Of a stretch of DNA of 64,000 nt, positions 27,601-39,396 are shown piece by piece. Position numbers and translations under genes: made by a program. Source of the stretch: Tetmemena sp. SeJ-2015. Lineage: Eukaryota > Ciliophora > Spirotrichea > Sporadotrichida > Oxytrichidae. The stretch covers positions 1 to 64,000 of the forward strand of contig JAJKFJ010020682.1 in assembly GCA_027382625.1 (NCBI GenBank), read 5' to 3'. Numbering within the stretch: the first letter of the stretch is position 1; each line of letters starts with the position of its first letter. The notes under the pieces were generated by a model. The model was given only the letters and a program-made list of their open reading frames with translations, made no database searches and was not told the DNA's origin.

Positions 27601-30600
27601 CGTATTGGCAAAGTAGCATCTGCTCGGTTGCTTTTCACCTGGAAGAAGCCCTTAGTGGGTGTCTTGTCGATGATTGCACGCAGCCAGCGAGTCATGAAGA
27701 CTCCCAGCGTGATTTCAGTATGCAGTTCGCTGCCTAGTCTCATACTGGACCTGATACACATCAGCAGATAGTTTGTAGGTTAAGGTTGCTTTCGTAATGC
27801 CATAGTATGATAAGTTTAGACGACTGAAAGAAAGATTCGTCGCACCATAATTACGCAACTGTTGATCCGAAAGATAATAAAATATAATGAAACGACGACA
27901 AGAGCCAAGCCTAAGTTAATAAATACAACATAACCGAATATTGGAAGCGTAAGGGATAGGACTTGTGCCGAGACTGATACAAGAAAGAACGAAGATTACA
28001 GGTATTCTGAAATATATTGGCAGAAAAGTACTCTCCACGCGACCTTTTCTGATGGCAATTTGTTGATGACAGTAGATTGTCGATATTAACGTACAACTAA
28101 GTATTTACGTAGGTGAGTACGTAGTATGTCCCGTGTATGATATAGCTCGATGAATTCCCATAAACTACTTACGAAGATGAGATAGGTACTATTAACCTTT
28201 AAAGAGTTATAGTATTCCGTAACCCTAGTCGCCCGATGATATGTCGCAAAAGAAAGCCAATTAGTAGGTAATGGGTGCAGGGGCGTTGATGTCATCGAGA
28301 AGTTGGGAATTGTTTATTGGTAAGTGCGTGGTCTCAAGTCGGATTTTCATTATATTAATTGAAAATAGAGAACGGTTTGATGCCTGCTCTCTATTACAGA
28401 GGTGGTCAATAAGTAATAGAAAGAGTGATGAATTTGGTATAAGGAGATTATTTTCCTGGTGCCCCTAAGATGGCAGAGCACATGACAATACCGTGTCTGA
28501 CGCCCATGAAATGATCTTAGCGCTACTTGTTGCGTCAATCACCATAATAAATTTGAAGTTGCATGGTCTAGTTTATGCTATATTGTAATTCAACGAGGCT
28601 TGTCGTATTGATAGTGGTTGTGCAAATTTGACGCTTTACGAGTAATCTTAACTTAAATACAGATGATCCGAATGAGCCAAAGACACCATTGAAATATTGA
28701 ACAGATCGACGCACTGTAATTACATTATTCTCTTAGAGACAGCTGTATATGTAAGAAGATTAATAGAAGTGTATACGTCGTAGACGCGTTAATAATGAAA
28801 TTGAAAAGGTAGCAGATTAAAGTCTACAATATAAAGCTAGTGCAGCATTATTTATATAAGAAAAGATTCTATAATTTGTGGCGTAGAAGAATCTTGTCTT
28901 GTAAGTAAGTGTATAATGTGGAAACTTAGAGAAGCCTGGAATTGGAAAGTTAAGGTTGAATATCCTAAAGTTTCTTGAAACGCGCTGCATTTGAATGCTT
29001 TCCTTAAAGCTTTTAATTGAATTTCTGATGGTGTGGAGATTATTTTAGGATGAAGGAGCTGGTTTATTGATCAATGATAGACTTCTAACGATCAATATCT
29101 GCGAACTGGGTTTTCAAGGTAAGCGTTCATCGTGTGTGAATATAGTTTCATCCGATATAGACTTGTTTAACGATTTTTAATTTAGAGACAAGGTGAAAGA
29201 AAGAACATGGTTGAAGTGTGATGTTAGTGACGTGCTTATGTGAGGATGAGTTACGTCTGCCCACAGTAGCGGATCATGGACATATAGAATCATATGCTGG
29301 TCTTTGACGATAATATATACTCAATACTTAGGATTATAAGCGAATGAATACGAATTTCACACATCATTCATTCCAACTGATTGGAGTGAAACACATATTT
29401 CTTGTTTAGATTTTTGCGTAGATTGCGTTGATGGTTGCTTTTAAAGATGCTTTTGGATTAAATTTTGTCTTGGGAATGTGTAGTCCGCAATAATTACTCT
29501 TTGATTGGTCAGGAATAATAAACTCTCGATATTATTAAAATTGCAGAATTATTAGAAATCTCCATTAAAATTCGTAGTTAGTGCTCAATGAAACAGAAAA
29601 GTCACGGAGTTTGCATACTCCCTCAGCTATAAATTATATAGTATCATTTGTTGGCGCCTTAATAGTATTTAGTATGTCGTACGAGACCATTGTAACACAA
29701 CAGTATGACTAAATACATAAAGTTGTCGTATGTCGATTAGCTTGATAGAATTGAGCTATCTATGCGGTACCCGATTAAAAGATATTTGTAATATTAATGC
29801 CATACATCAATAGTATGAGTATATAGGTAGTTAGTGAGTTGATCATAGCTATTATTTTAATAGCTAATTCTTCTTAATCTAGTGTGGTCAAGTACATTAC
29901 TGATTTAAGTTGGTATATGCGGGCTTTGCAATGCCGAATAAAGAAGGTTTCCACCTATCAAAATTTTGTGTGGTGTTTACATGTTTATGACATAGTAGTA
30001 TGTGGCTCAAGTGTATTTGCCGTGATTAGACTTATTGAATCACAATTATTTATGAGCTGTGTTGGTAATGAAACAGCACTTATTTGTATGATATCGCTGT
30101 CGGCAGATTTGTGCCGCTTGTAGTGCTGTATGAGACTGTCATTAATCGATAAACATTAAGAGTTATTTCTCGTGTAAAGCTCACTTATAGAATAATCTTG
30201 TACATTGTGGTATTGAACTATAGTTGGTCTCGGTGTGAGGAAGACAGATTCAGTACGACAGCTGACTGAGGGCGGACATATCGATTGTAGATTCCAAAAG
30301 ATTGTAATATTCGATCTCATTTAAAAGCATTCATTTTTGTGTATCCATATAGAAATCCAATAAATGTTTTAAAGCCAGCTTCTTTGTAGGCGCTTAGAAG
30401 CCTTACGAATAAAGCGATATTTTATATTTTCTTGTTGATCCAATTTCAACACTAGTAACTATTAAAAATCTAGGTGTGCGTGTGCGTGTACTTGACGAGA
30501 TATAAAAAATCAAGGTACGAGCGTATATAGCTCTGTCGTTGGCAGCGTACCTTCATTATGGTGAACAGCTGTAATCTATAAGGTACGCTAAAGATCCAGA

Positions 30601-32400
30601 ATTGATTTACTCGATTAGAATTATTATAAACTTGAAAAATGGGAGTTTTGGATCTATCTACGTTAATCGATATGTGAAAGTATGGTATTAAAAGTATAAT
30701 GCGAGTATCGTACATTTGCGAAGAATTCAGACGTCAATAGTGTCATTGAGTGAGTAGAATGATGAATTAAAAGGTATGTCACTCATTATGTACGCGTAGC
30801 AGAAGTAGTTTTTGTTAATAATAACATCATTTATTCGAGACTGCTTATGTTGATTCGCGTTGACTTGAAATTTCAGGTAAGTTTTAACTGGGGTACTTTT
30901 TTCTAGGTTTCATTGGCTACTTGTTTAAAGTGATTGAATAGTCGCTACGGCATCCTGTATTAGAAAATTGCAGGCCAGTCACGATGCCATAATGATTCTC
31001 CCAGGAGGCCTATATACTGAACGCAGCAGAACATTTCGAAGTCATAGACAACTTTTCGTGAAGTCGAATATTTTGAGCAAAAGCTAGTTGTACTTAATAA
31101 CATAGGATAATGTATTGTGATAGGGTTACTCTTTAACCACGACACTGATTTCGGCAAAGTGCCAAAATTCTGTTACTTCGTTCAGTAGATCGGTGTGGAT
31201 TAGATGAAACTGTAATCTTTTATCTATGTACAAGTCGGACTTGGTCGAAGCTCTCATCTTTTGGCCTTGAAGCGCAACCATTATCATCCATGCTGAATGA
31301 AATAATAGGAGACTAGCTACATTAGAATAATGTGTTGTCGATAGGGCAGAAAATATTAACACATGCGAGTACGTGTATAGTTCCAATGTTCATGATTACT
31401 TCTGTGTTGAAGGTATTTTTATCTTGCTGAGAAATAATTGATGGTGAACACTACTTAGCGCAGAGGGATCTTATTGTTATATATATCCAATGTCCGCTAT
31501 AGTTATAAGACTCTAGCGACTTTAAAGATTTATAGGAATCAACGAGAGATAAATCTTGCTATTATTGTTTATCGGCTTTCTTGGAGTGTATAATCTAGGT
31601 TTTCAATTATGTAAAGAATTGAATGTATATGGCTTGTTTTGTATGTGAATGGATCTGTAGTAGGTGCCAATGCCACGAATATATAAATTCAGCTTGCTAA
31701 AGAGGATAAGATTTCAATATTGGTAATTAATTTCAGAGAAAAAAGGCAGAGGGATAATTCAATTAAAAATCAAATAATAGTATGTGTATTGAAAACACAC
31801 AGTCTTTTAGGACTTTTTAATAAGATATAAACTAAGAATGTCAATTTCTTGTCACAAAGATAACCAAGCAAAGATAGATTACAATTGAGTCTTATTAGAG
31901 TATAATTGCGATGAAAGGTGTGTCTCGACGTTTCTGATATTTTACAGCTGAAGGTTGAGAGTGTGGATTAACTCAGAAGTATGGCAATCAGTGCGAGAGC
32001 AAGCGCTATTAAGATATAAATATAATGATGATAGTATACTGGAATTATAATTAAAAGAAGTCTTATTGTATCGACTTGACGCTACGGGTCAATTTTGCGA
32101 GAGTCAATTGTTCAACTTGACTTAGTATTATGGTCAGGAGCGTAGGGATTAACCTTGTGAATCGCATATTTAGAATCAGTCGTTAGTATGGTGTAGAACT
32201 TGTAACTCTCATTTTATATGAAATTGATGATTTAACAGAATATTCGCAAATCGCATTAATCGTCTTATGCTGAACGCTCATGAAGAGATTTTCGAATCGC
32301 AGTATTGGGCGACGCTGAAATATGTGTGTGTGATCAAGTGTTTAAGATGAATTATTTTGTCATTTTAGCCTTGAATCTGTTTATCTCAGACTTTTATGTA
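24614..32400. other. 7.8 kb gene-free block of random-like sequence
   Basis: No protein, RNA gene, transposase, terminal inverted repeat or tandem repeat was recognised on either strand. The longest open frame is about 90 codons, close to what chance gives for six frames at this AT content. Hand counts of single 60-base lines give GC of 50% at 24961 and 25021, 43% at 26041, 37% at 27181, 28% at 28801, 35% at 30001 and 27% at 31741, against 48% at 55501 in host genes. The left edge cuts an MCE gene; the right edge lies between about 32,300 and 32,470, before the rpsL promoter. Most likely an assembly fill or chimeric join; foreign non-coding DNA is the alternative. Confidence 0.8.
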
Positions 32401-32507
32401 CGCTTGCTTTTCGTCACGAAGTGGAAACGGAAAAATATCTCGTTCTCTAGAGCCCACCGTAATGGAATTGGAGAAGTGCGCTAAGTTGTTGTTTCCATTG
32501 TTTTTCC

Positions 32508-32537
32508 TTGACTTTGCTTGAAATAAAGGTGTACACT
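32508..32537 (+). promoter_or_regulatory. Likely promoter of the rpsL operon
   Basis: TTGACT (32508-32513), an 18-base spacer, TACACT (32532-32537). A short hairpin CTCGCAA / TTGCGAG lies in the leader at 32610-32630. rpsL starts at 32709. Sequence from here on is host-like. Confidence 0.65.
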
Positions 32538-32708
32538 CGCGAGTTCTCGATTTTATATGGTTTATTCTTACGCACTGCCAATTTGTGGGTGAGCATGAAT
32601 GGTCGAGGGCTCGCAAGCCTTGTTTGCGAGTGAATATATAGATTTTAAGTGCCCGGGCAACCGTTTCTGGGCGTGTGTTTAACGTTGTATTTTGTTGGAT
32701 TAAAAACG

Positions 32709-33092
32709 ATGCCAACCATCAATCAACTGATTCGCCAACCACGCGTTTCCGCAGTGGTTAAGAGCAAATCTCCGGCGCTGGAAAACAGCCCGCAAAAACG
32801 TGGCGTATGTACCCGCGTTTATACGACAACTCCAAAAAAGCCAAACTCGGCTTTGCGTAAAGTTGCCAAAGTACGCTTGACCAACGGTTTCGAAGTTATT
32901 TCGTATATCGGTGGTGAAGGTCATAACTTGCAAGAGCACAGCGTAGTTTTGATTCGCGGTGGTCGTGTAAAGGATTTGCCGGGTGTGCGTTATCACATGG
33001 TTCGCGGTGCTTTGGATACTCAAGGCGTTAAAGACCGTAAGCAAGCTCGTTCCAAATATGGTTCTAAGCGCGCTAAAGCTGTTAAGAAGTAA
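32709..33092 (+). CDS. rpsL: 30S ribosomal protein S12
   Basis: A 127-residue S12 of the decoding centre. [13 protein letters not shown] holds the two lysines (43, 44) whose replacement gives streptomycin resistance; both are wild type. The KDLPGVRYH loop is also wild type. The start [12 protein letters not shown] is chosen; an upstream in-frame GTG is ignored. First gene of the str cluster rpsL-rpsG-fusA-tuf. rpoC, its usual upstream neighbour, is missing because of the preceding block. Confidence 0.97.
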   Translation: MPTINQLIRQPRVSAVVKSKSPALENSPQKRGVCTRVYTTTPKKPNSALRKVAKVRLTNGFEVISYIGGEGHNLQEHSVVLIRGGRVKDLPGVRYHMVRGALDTQGVKDRKQARSKYGSKRAKAVKK

Positions 33093-33269
33093 TCTTTTAG
33101 TTTGTTAAGAGATTCTTGTAACTAGCTTGTAAATTTAACTCAGTAAAATCTCCGTAATTCGGAAAGGTGTCGGTCTCGAATGAGCCGAGTAAGTGGTGGC
33201 TATGATGGCTTGCCGCGAGCGCTGATAAATTGTTGTTAGCCGCTCAACTGAAGATTGAAAGGAATTGAA

Positions 33270-33740
33270 ATGCCACGTCGTCGTGAAGTCCCGAAACGGG
33301 ACATTTTGCCGGATCCAAAGTTCGGTAATGTAGAAGTATCTAAGTTTGTTAACGTGTTGATGTTGTCTGGCAAGAAGTCTGTTGCTGAAGGCATTATCTA
33401 TGGCGCGTTTGATCACATCCAATCTAAATCTGGTAAAGATCCATTGGAAGTGTTTGCAACTGCAATCAACAATGCAAAGCCATTGGTTGAAGTTAAATCC
33501 CGCCGTGTTGGTGGTGCTAACTATCAAGTTCCAGTTGAAGTTCGTCCAGTTCGTCGTTTGGCTTTGTCTATGCGTTGGTTGCGTGAAGCTGCGAACAAGC
33601 GTAGTGAAAAATCCATGCCGCAACGTTTGGCTGGTGAATTGTTGGAAGCCGCTGAAGGTCGCGGCGGTGCAATGAAGAAACGTGATGAAGTGCATCGTAT
33701 GGCAGAAGCCAACAAAGCCTTCTCTCACTTCCGCTTCTAA
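33270..33740 (+). CDS. rpsG: 30S ribosomal protein S7
   Basis: A 156-residue S7, which nucleates assembly of the 30S head and lines the E site. [17 protein letters not shown] and the C-terminal [15 protein letters not shown] are full and intact. GAAAGGAATTG supplies the ribosome site. It follows rpsL by 177 bases, which may hold an S7-type autoregulatory leader as known in E. coli, though I did not identify the site. Confidence 0.97.
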   Translation: MPRRREVPKRDILPDPKFGNVEVSKFVNVLMLSGKKSVAEGIIYGAFDHIQSKSGKDPLEVFATAINNAKPLVEVKSRRVGGANYQVPVEVRPVRRLALSMRWLREAANKRSEKSMPQRLAGELLEAAEGRGGAMKKRDEVHRMAEANKAFSHFRF

Positions 33741-33804
33741 GAGTAATTGTGAGAAACCATTGTATTTTCAGTTTGCAATGGTTCTGGTAGGTATTTTGAA
33801 TCAG

Positions 33805-33844
33805 ACCGGGCGTGATTTTTTGAAGAAAATTGCGCTCGGTTTTG
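33805..33844 (+). terminator. Hairpin between rpsG and fusA
   Basis: ACCGGGCG pairs with CGCTCGGT (33805-33812 with 33833-33840, one G-T wobble) and is followed by TTTTG. The 20-base loop is long, so it may only attenuate. Just upstream, AACCATTG / CAATGGTT forms a second hairpin (about 33753-33780). Confidence 0.4.
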
Positions 33845-33869
33845 TCCATTAAAAGATTTAGGATTAGCT

Positions 33870-35956
33870 ATGGCCCGTAAGACCCCCATTGAGCGCTACC
33901 GCAATATCGGTATTTCCGCTCACATTGATGCAGGTAAAACGACAACGACAGAACGCGTATTGTTTTACACAGGTGTAAATCACAAAATTGGTGAAGTTCA
34001 TGATGGTGCAGCGACCATGGACTGGATGGAGCAAGAGCAAGAGCGTGGTATTACCATTACTTCCGCAGCGACAACTTGCTACTGGAGCGGTATGGCGAAT
34101 AATTTCCAGCCGCACCATATCAATATTATTGATACCCCAGGTCACGTTGACTTCACAATTGAAGTTGAGCGTTCTATGCGCGTTCTGGACGGTGCTTGCA
34201 TGGTTTACTGTGCAGTTGGTGGTGTTCAGCCACAGTCTGAAACAGTTTGGCGTCAAGCTAACAAGTACAAAGTCCCTCGTTTGGCATTCGTCAATAAGAT
34301 GGATCGTACTGGCGCGAACTTCTTCAAAGTGTATGATCAAATGCGTGCGCGTTTGAAAGCAAATCCAGTACCTTTGCAAGTGCCTATCGGTGCTGAAGAT
34401 CAGTTTGAAGGTGTGATCGATTTGGTGAAGATGAAAGCGATCATCTGGGATGTTGCATCTCAAGGTATGAAGTTTGAATATCAAGATATTCCTGCAAATT
34501 GGAAAAGAGTGGCTGAAAAATGGTGAAGCGCTGCTGAAGCCATAAAGTTGATGAACAAATACCTCGAAGAGGGTGATTTGTCTGAAGCGGATATCAAAAA
34601 AGCATTGCGTCAACGTACAATCGCTTCTGAAATCGTTCCTATGATGTGCGGTACGGCATTTAAGAACAAGGGTGTGCAGGCGATGTTGGAGGCAGTTGTT
34701 GAGTACTTGCCATCCCCATTGGATATTCCACCAGTCCCTGGTGTGAATGAAGATGAAGAGCCTGTTGTACGTGAGGCGAGAGATGATGAGAAGTTCTCAG
34801 CTTTGGCATTTAAGATTGCTACTGATCCATTCGTTGGTCAATTGTGCTTTATTCGTTGCTACTCCGGTACTTTGAACTCTGGCGACAGCGTATTTAACTC
34901 TGTTAAAGGTAAGAAAGAACGTATTGGTCGTTTGGTTCAGATGCATGCAAACCAACGTGAAGAAATTAAAGAAATGATGGCGGGTGATATCGCTGCGGTT
35001 GTTGGTTTGAAGGAAACAACAACGGGTGACACATTGTGTGACGATAAAGCAATCGTTGTTTTAGAGCGCATGGTATTCCCAGAGCCAGTTATTTCTCAAG
35101 CGGTTGAGCCAAAAACTAAGGCCGACCAAGAGAAAATGGGCTTGGCATTGAACCGTTTGGCTGCTGAAGATCCATCTTTCCGCGTACGTACTGACGAAGA
35201 ATCTGGTCAGACAATTATCGCTGGTATGGGTGAGTTGCATCTGGATATTATCGTTGATCGTATGAAGCGTGAATTCAACGTGGAAGCGACAGTTGGTAAG
35301 CCACAAGTTGCATACCGCGAAACAATTCGCAAAACATGCGAAGAAATCGAAGGTAAGTTCGTCAAGCAATCTGGTGGTCGTGGTCAATACGGTCACGTTG
35401 TATTGAAGATCGAACCACAAGAGCCAGGTAAAGGTTTCGAATTTGTTGACGCGATCAAAGGCGGTACGGTTCCACGTGAATACATCCCTGCGGTTGAAAA
35501 AGGCGTTCGTGAAACACTGCAATCTGGTGTGTTGGCTGGCTACCCAGTGGTTGACGTTAAAGTTACATTGTTCTTCGGTTCATACCATGACGTTGACTCC
35601 AACGAAAATGCGTTCCGCATGGCGGGTTCTATGGCGTTTAAAGATGGCTGCCGTAAAGCAAGTCCAGTTATTCTGGAGCCAATGATGGCGGTTGAAGTTG
35701 AAACACCTGAAGATTACGCTGGTACAGTGATGGGTGATTTGTCCTCACGCCGTGGTATGGTTCAAGGTATGGATGAGATTGCTGGCGTGGCGGTAAGATC
35801 ATTAAGGCTGAAGTGCCATTGTCTGAGATGTTTGGTTACTCAACATCTTTGCGTTCAGCGACACAAGGTCGTGCGACATATTCTATGGAATTCAAGCACT
35901 ACTCTGAAGCGCCTAAGAACGTAATCGATGCAATCGTTACATCTAAAGCAAAATAA
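33870..35956 (+). pseudogene. fusA: Elongation factor G, frame broken twice
   Basis: EF-G is the translocation GTPase. [15 protein letters not shown] (P-loop), [17 protein letters not shown] (G3) and [12 protein letters not shown] (G4) are in the first part. The frame is lost at about 34,495-34,550, where a segment of domain I is garbled, and is open again from 34,548. It is lost again near 35,785, where GGCGGTGGCGG appears short by one base; the last 55 codons, ending VTSKAK, follow in the other frame to 35956. EF-G is essential and the rest is perfectly conserved, so these are sequence errors. Confidence 0.95.
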
Positions 35957-36049
35957 GTTTAATAATTTAAATCGGAAATCCTGTCTTGCGAACTAAAAGT
36001 AAGGGAGGCAGGTAATTAATCTAATCGTTCTTTTTGAAGGAAGAATAAA

Positions 36050-37240
36050 ATGGCAAAAGGTAAGTTCGAACGCACCAAGCCGCACGTTAACGTCGGTACA
36101 ATTGGTCACGTGGATCACGGTAAAACGACATTGACAGCAGCGATTGCGACAGTATTGTCTGCAAAATTCGGCGGCGAAGCGAAGAAATACGACGAAATCG
36201 ATGCGGCTCCAGAAGAAAAAGCACGTGGTATTACTATTAATACAGCGCACGTAGAATACGAAACAGCAGCGCGTCACTACGCACACGTTGATTGCCCGGG
36301 CCATGCTGACTATGTTAAAAACATGATTACTGGTGCAGCGCAGATGGACGGCGCGATCTTGGTTTGCTCCGCAGCAGACGGTCCAATGCCACAAACACGT
36401 GAGCACATCTTGTTGGCTCGCCAAGTTGGTGTTCCATACATCATCGTATTCTTGAACAAATGCGACATGGTTGATGACGCTGAATTGTTGGAATTGGTTG
36501 AAATGGAAGTTCGTGAATTATTGTCTAAATACGAATTCCCAGGCGACGACTTGCCAATCATCCAAGGTTCTGCAAAATTGGCGCTCGAAGGCGACAAAGG
36601 TCCATTGGGCGAAGAAGCGATCATGAAATTGGCTGATGCATTGGATTCTTACATCCCAACTCCAGAACGTGCTGTTGACGGCGCATTCTTGTTGCCAGTA
36701 GAAGACGTATTCTCTATTTCTGGTCGCGGTACAGTGGTTACTGGTCGTGTTGAGCGCGGTATCATCAAAGTCGGCGAAGAAATCGAAATCGTTGGTATCA
36801 AAGACACAGTAAAAACAACATGTACTGGTGTTGAAATGTTCCGCAAATTGCTCGATCAAGGTCAAGCAGGCGACAACGTAGGTGTATTGTTGCGCGGTAC
36901 TAAGCGTGAAGATATTCAACGTGGTCAAGTTTTGGCGAAACCAGGTTCTATCAAGCCACACAGCCACTTCACAGGTGAGATCTATGTTTTGTCTAAAGAT
37001 GAAGGTGGTCGTCATACACCATTCTTCAACAACTATCGTCCACAGTTCTACTTCCGTACAACGGACGTAACAGGTTCGATCGAGTTGCCAAAAGACAAAG
37101 AAATGGTGATGCCAGGTGATAACGTTTCTATCACAGTTAAGTTGATCAACCCGATCGCGATGGAAGAAGGTCTCCGTTTCGCGATTCGTGAAGGTGGTCG
37201 TACTGTTGGTGCTGGTGTTGTTGCTAAAATCATCGAGTAA
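36050..37240 (+). CDS. tuf: Elongation factor Tu
   Basis: A 396-residue EF-Tu, which delivers aminoacyl-tRNA to the ribosome. [14 protein letters not shown] (P-loop), the effector region [22 protein letters not shown] (G3) and LNKCDMVDD (G4) are intact, as are domains II and III to [20 protein letters not shown] ribosome site precedes it. Last gene of the str cluster, closed by a terminator. A second tuf copy near nusG is usual in this lineage but lies outside the window. Confidence 0.98.
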   Translation: MAKGKFERTKPHVNVGTIGHVDHGKTTLTAAIATVLSAKFGGEAKKYDEIDAAPEEKARGITINTAHVEYETAARHYAHVDCPGHADYVKNMITGAAQMDGAILVCSAADGPMPQTREHILLARQVGVPYIIVFLNKCDMVDDAELLELVEMEVRELLSKYEFPGDDLPIIQGSAKLALEGDKGPLGEEAIMKLADALDSYIPTPERAVDGAFLLPVEDVFSISGRGTVVTGRVERGIIKVGEEIEIVGIKDTVKTTCTGVEMFRKLLDQGQAGDNVGVLLRGTKREDIQRGQVLAKPGSIKPHSHFTGEIYVLSKDEGGRHTPFFNNYRPQFYFRTTDVTGSIELPKDKEMVMPGDNVSITVKLINPIAMEEGLRFAIREGGRTVGAGVVAKIIE

Positions 37241-37322
37241 TTTCTTTTGAATACACTTTAAAGTTTGATCGTGAGTATTCGCGATAAAATTTAGAGAAAA
37301 TCAAAAATTGGTGTACACTAGT

Positions 37323-37362
37323 CGGCTGTCGTGCTTTTTTAGTGCGACAGCCGTTTTGTTTT
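37323..37362 (+). terminator. Terminator after tuf
   Basis: A 9-bp perfect stem CGGCTGTCG / CGACAGCCG (37323-37331 with 37345-37353), then TTTTGTTTT. It separates the str cluster from rpsJ. Confidence 0.88.
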
Positions 37363-37437
37363 AGCGGTCGTAATAAGCGCTCTTTGTTAAAAATGCCACA
37401 TTTATCACATCGTGGCTCGTTCTTTACAGGAAATATC

Positions 37438-37755
37438 ATGTCTACAGCAAATCAAAAAATCCGTATTCGCTTAAAAGCTTTCGATTACAAATTGATCGAC
37501 CAATCAGCTTTGGAAATCGTAGAAACAGCTAAGCGTACCGGCGCTGTTGTTAAGGGTCCAGTTCCTTTGCCAAACACGTATTCAACGTTTCGACGTTTTG
37601 CGTTCCCCGCATGTCAAAAAACTTCCCGCGATCAATTCGAAATCCGCACGCATCAGCGTTTGATGGATATCGTCGATCCTACAGATAAAACTGTTGATGC
37701 ATTGATGAAACTCGACTTGCCAGCTGGCGTCGACGTAGAAATCAAATTGCAATAA
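37438..37755 (+). CDS. rpsJ: 30S ribosomal protein S10, with a compensated frameshift
   Basis: A 105-residue S10 (30S head and NusE antitermination factor). The ends are right: [18 protein letters not shown] and [21 protein letters not shown]. Between about 37,571 and 37,617 an extra A (CCAAACACG) and a later lost base leave some 15 codons read in the wrong frame, turning the expected [19 protein letters not shown] stretch into unrelated residues before the frame is restored. The ORF stays open, so gene callers will miss it. The start MSTANQK is used; a GTG 96 bases upstream is rejected. Confidence 0.95.
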   Translation: MSTANQKIRIRLKAFDYKLIDQSALEIVETAKRTGAVVKGPVPLPNTYSTFRRFAFPACQKTSRDQFEIRTHQRLMDIVDPTDKTVDALMKLDLPAGVDVEIKLQ

Positions 37756-37767
37756 TTGCCAGTTCGA

Positions 37768-37866
37768 TAAATCCAATTCTGGGGCGCAGCACTGCGTTGC
37801 TTGTCCTTGCAATACCTAAGTATTGCTGCGGGAAGCGCCCTGTTCCGCATCCCCATAATTGAATTT
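37768..37866. repeat. Palindromic element, copy 1, after rpsJ
   Basis: Outer arms CAATTCTGGGG / CCCCATAATTG (5+5 bp around one mismatch) enclose GCAATAC-ctaa-GTATTGC. The left arm AATTCTGGGGCGCA matches AATTCTAGGGCGCA of a like element after rpoA (51,722). The 357-base rpsJ-rplC spacer holds this and then an AT-rich stretch (37,900-38,060) that could carry the rplC promoter. Confidence 0.55.
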
Positions 37867-38112
37867 CTCAAGCTAGCATTTCTGAGTGCTAAAAAGATTT
37901 TGAAAATAGTAGAAATCGTTTAAGAGCTAAGAAAAAGCTGACATACCATAATTTTTTTCATTTTCAAATAAATTTTTCTTGTAAGTGGAAATTATTCGGG
38001 TTAAAATCGAAGGCTTAAATTTTGATAGGCTTTGGCTTGTCTATTTTTAAGTTTTAAAAGTAAGTTTCTAAACATCAGCCTCACCCAATCGTAGGTGAGA
38101 ATGGAGAAAACA

Positions 38113-38768
38113 ATGAGCTTGGGCCTAGTTGGTCGCAAGGTTGGTATGATGCGTATCTTTACTGAAGACGGTGATTCAATTCCAGTCACAGTATTAGATG
38201 TGTCAAACAATCGCGTGACACAAATCAAAACTCCTGAAACAGGGGTTTACCCCGCTTTTCGGGGTGACTTTCGGTCAGCGCCGTGCATCCCGTTGTAATA
38301 AACGGCTGCAGGTCCCTCGCAAAAGCGGGCGTGGAAGCTGGTACTGTCTTAAAAGAATTCCGTGTTGACGCTGCTAAAGCTGCTGAACTCAAAGCAGGCG
38401 ATGTTGTGCCTGTTGGCTTGTTCGAAGCTGGTCAAAAAGTCGACGTGCAAGGTGTGACAATTGGTAAAGGCTATGCCGGTACAATTAAACGTCACCACTT
38501 CGCATCCGGTCGTCAAACGCACGGTAACTCACGTTCACATAACGTACCTGGTTCTATCGGTATGGCGCAAGATCCTGGTCGCGTTTTCCCAGGTAAGCGC
38601 ATGACTGGTCACTTGGGTGATGTTACGCGTACTGTGCAAAATCTTGTTATCGCCCGTGTAGATGCTGACCGCCAATTGTTATTGGTGAAAGGCGCTATTC
38701 CAGGCGCGAAAAACGGTCAGGTGATTGTATCGCCAGCTGTTAAAGTTAAAGCAAAGAAGGGGGCTTAA
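38113..38768 (+). pseudogene. rplC: 50S ribosomal protein L3, frame broken
   Basis: L3 helps start 50S assembly and sits near the peptidyl-transferase centre. The N-terminal part [20 protein letters not shown] and the C-terminal part from [14 protein letters not shown] to [11 protein letters not shown] are correct, including the [20 protein letters not shown] tip loop with its methylated Gln region. From about 38,240 to 38,325 runs such as GGGG, CCCC and TTTT replace the expected sequence and put a stop at 38,296. Sequence error is far more likely than a real null in an essential gene. Confidence 0.94.
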
Positions 38769-38771
38769 TCT

Positions 38772-39396
38772 ATGGAACTGAAGCTCCTAAATGCAGAAGG
38801 TCAAGCTGCTTCTAATGTTGCTGCGCCAGATACTATTTTTGGTCGTGACTACAATGAAGCTTTGATTCATCAAGTAGTTGTTGCTTACCAAGCGAATGCT
38901 CGTAGTGGTAATCGCAAACAATTGGGTCGTGATGAAGTTCATCACACAACTAAGAAGCCATGGCGTCAAAAAGGTACGGGTCGTGCTCGTGCTGGTATGT
39001 CATCTTCCCCATTGTGGCGCGGAGGCGGTCGCGCTTTCCCTAACTCTCCTGATGAGAATTTCTCTCACAAAGTTAACAAGAAGATGTATCGCGCAGGTAT
39101 CTGCTCGATCTTGTCTCAGTTGGCGCGTGAAGATCGTTTGAATGTTGTTGACAGTTTGACTGTTGAATGCACCAAAAACTAAGTTGTTGTCTGAAAAATT
39201 GAAGGGCAATGGTTGTTTGGATTCAGTGTTGATTATTACTGAAGACTTCAATGAAAACTTGATGTTGGCTGCTCGCAATCTGGTTAACGTATTGGTTGTT
39301 GAGCCTCGTTATGCTGATCCAGTTTCTTTAGTGTTCTACAAGAAAGTGTTGATCACTAAAGCGGCCTTGGCAAAGATTGAGGAGATGCTGGCATGA
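38772..39396 (+). pseudogene. rplD: 50S ribosomal protein L4, one-base insertion
   Basis: L4 lines the exit tunnel and, in gamma-proteobacteria, autoregulates the S10 operon. [10 protein letters not shown] and the tunnel loop [14 protein letters not shown] are intact. An extra T at about 39,166 (GAATGCACC where GAAGCACC is expected) ends the frame at 39,182. The remainder, from [14 protein letters not shown] to KIEEMLA, continues in the next frame to 39,396, overlapping rplW by four bases as normal. Confidence 0.95.

Noticed and set aside
24614..32400. A novel mobile element, integron or phage remnant in the gene-free block
   Set aside because: No integrase, transposase, terminal inverted repeats, target duplication or att-like direct repeats were seen at the edges.
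24614..32400. A degraded rpoB/rpoC pair, which would fit the size and position
   Set aside because: I looked for conserved stretches such as the catalytic NADFDGDQM coding and found none in any frame, and the composition does not match the host.
32829..32850. Streptomycin-resistance change in S12
   Set aside because: The KK pair in TPKKPNS is wild type.
33864..34613. A 249-codon minus-strand frame opposite fusA, and a 197-codon one opposite rpsG
   Set aside because: Both mirror the codon bias of highly conserved plus-strand genes, show no domain and lack ribosome sites.
34496..35956. Split fusA as real programmed frameshifting or gene fission
   Set aside because: No slippery site or conserved signal; the damage has the same look as in a dozen neighbouring genes.
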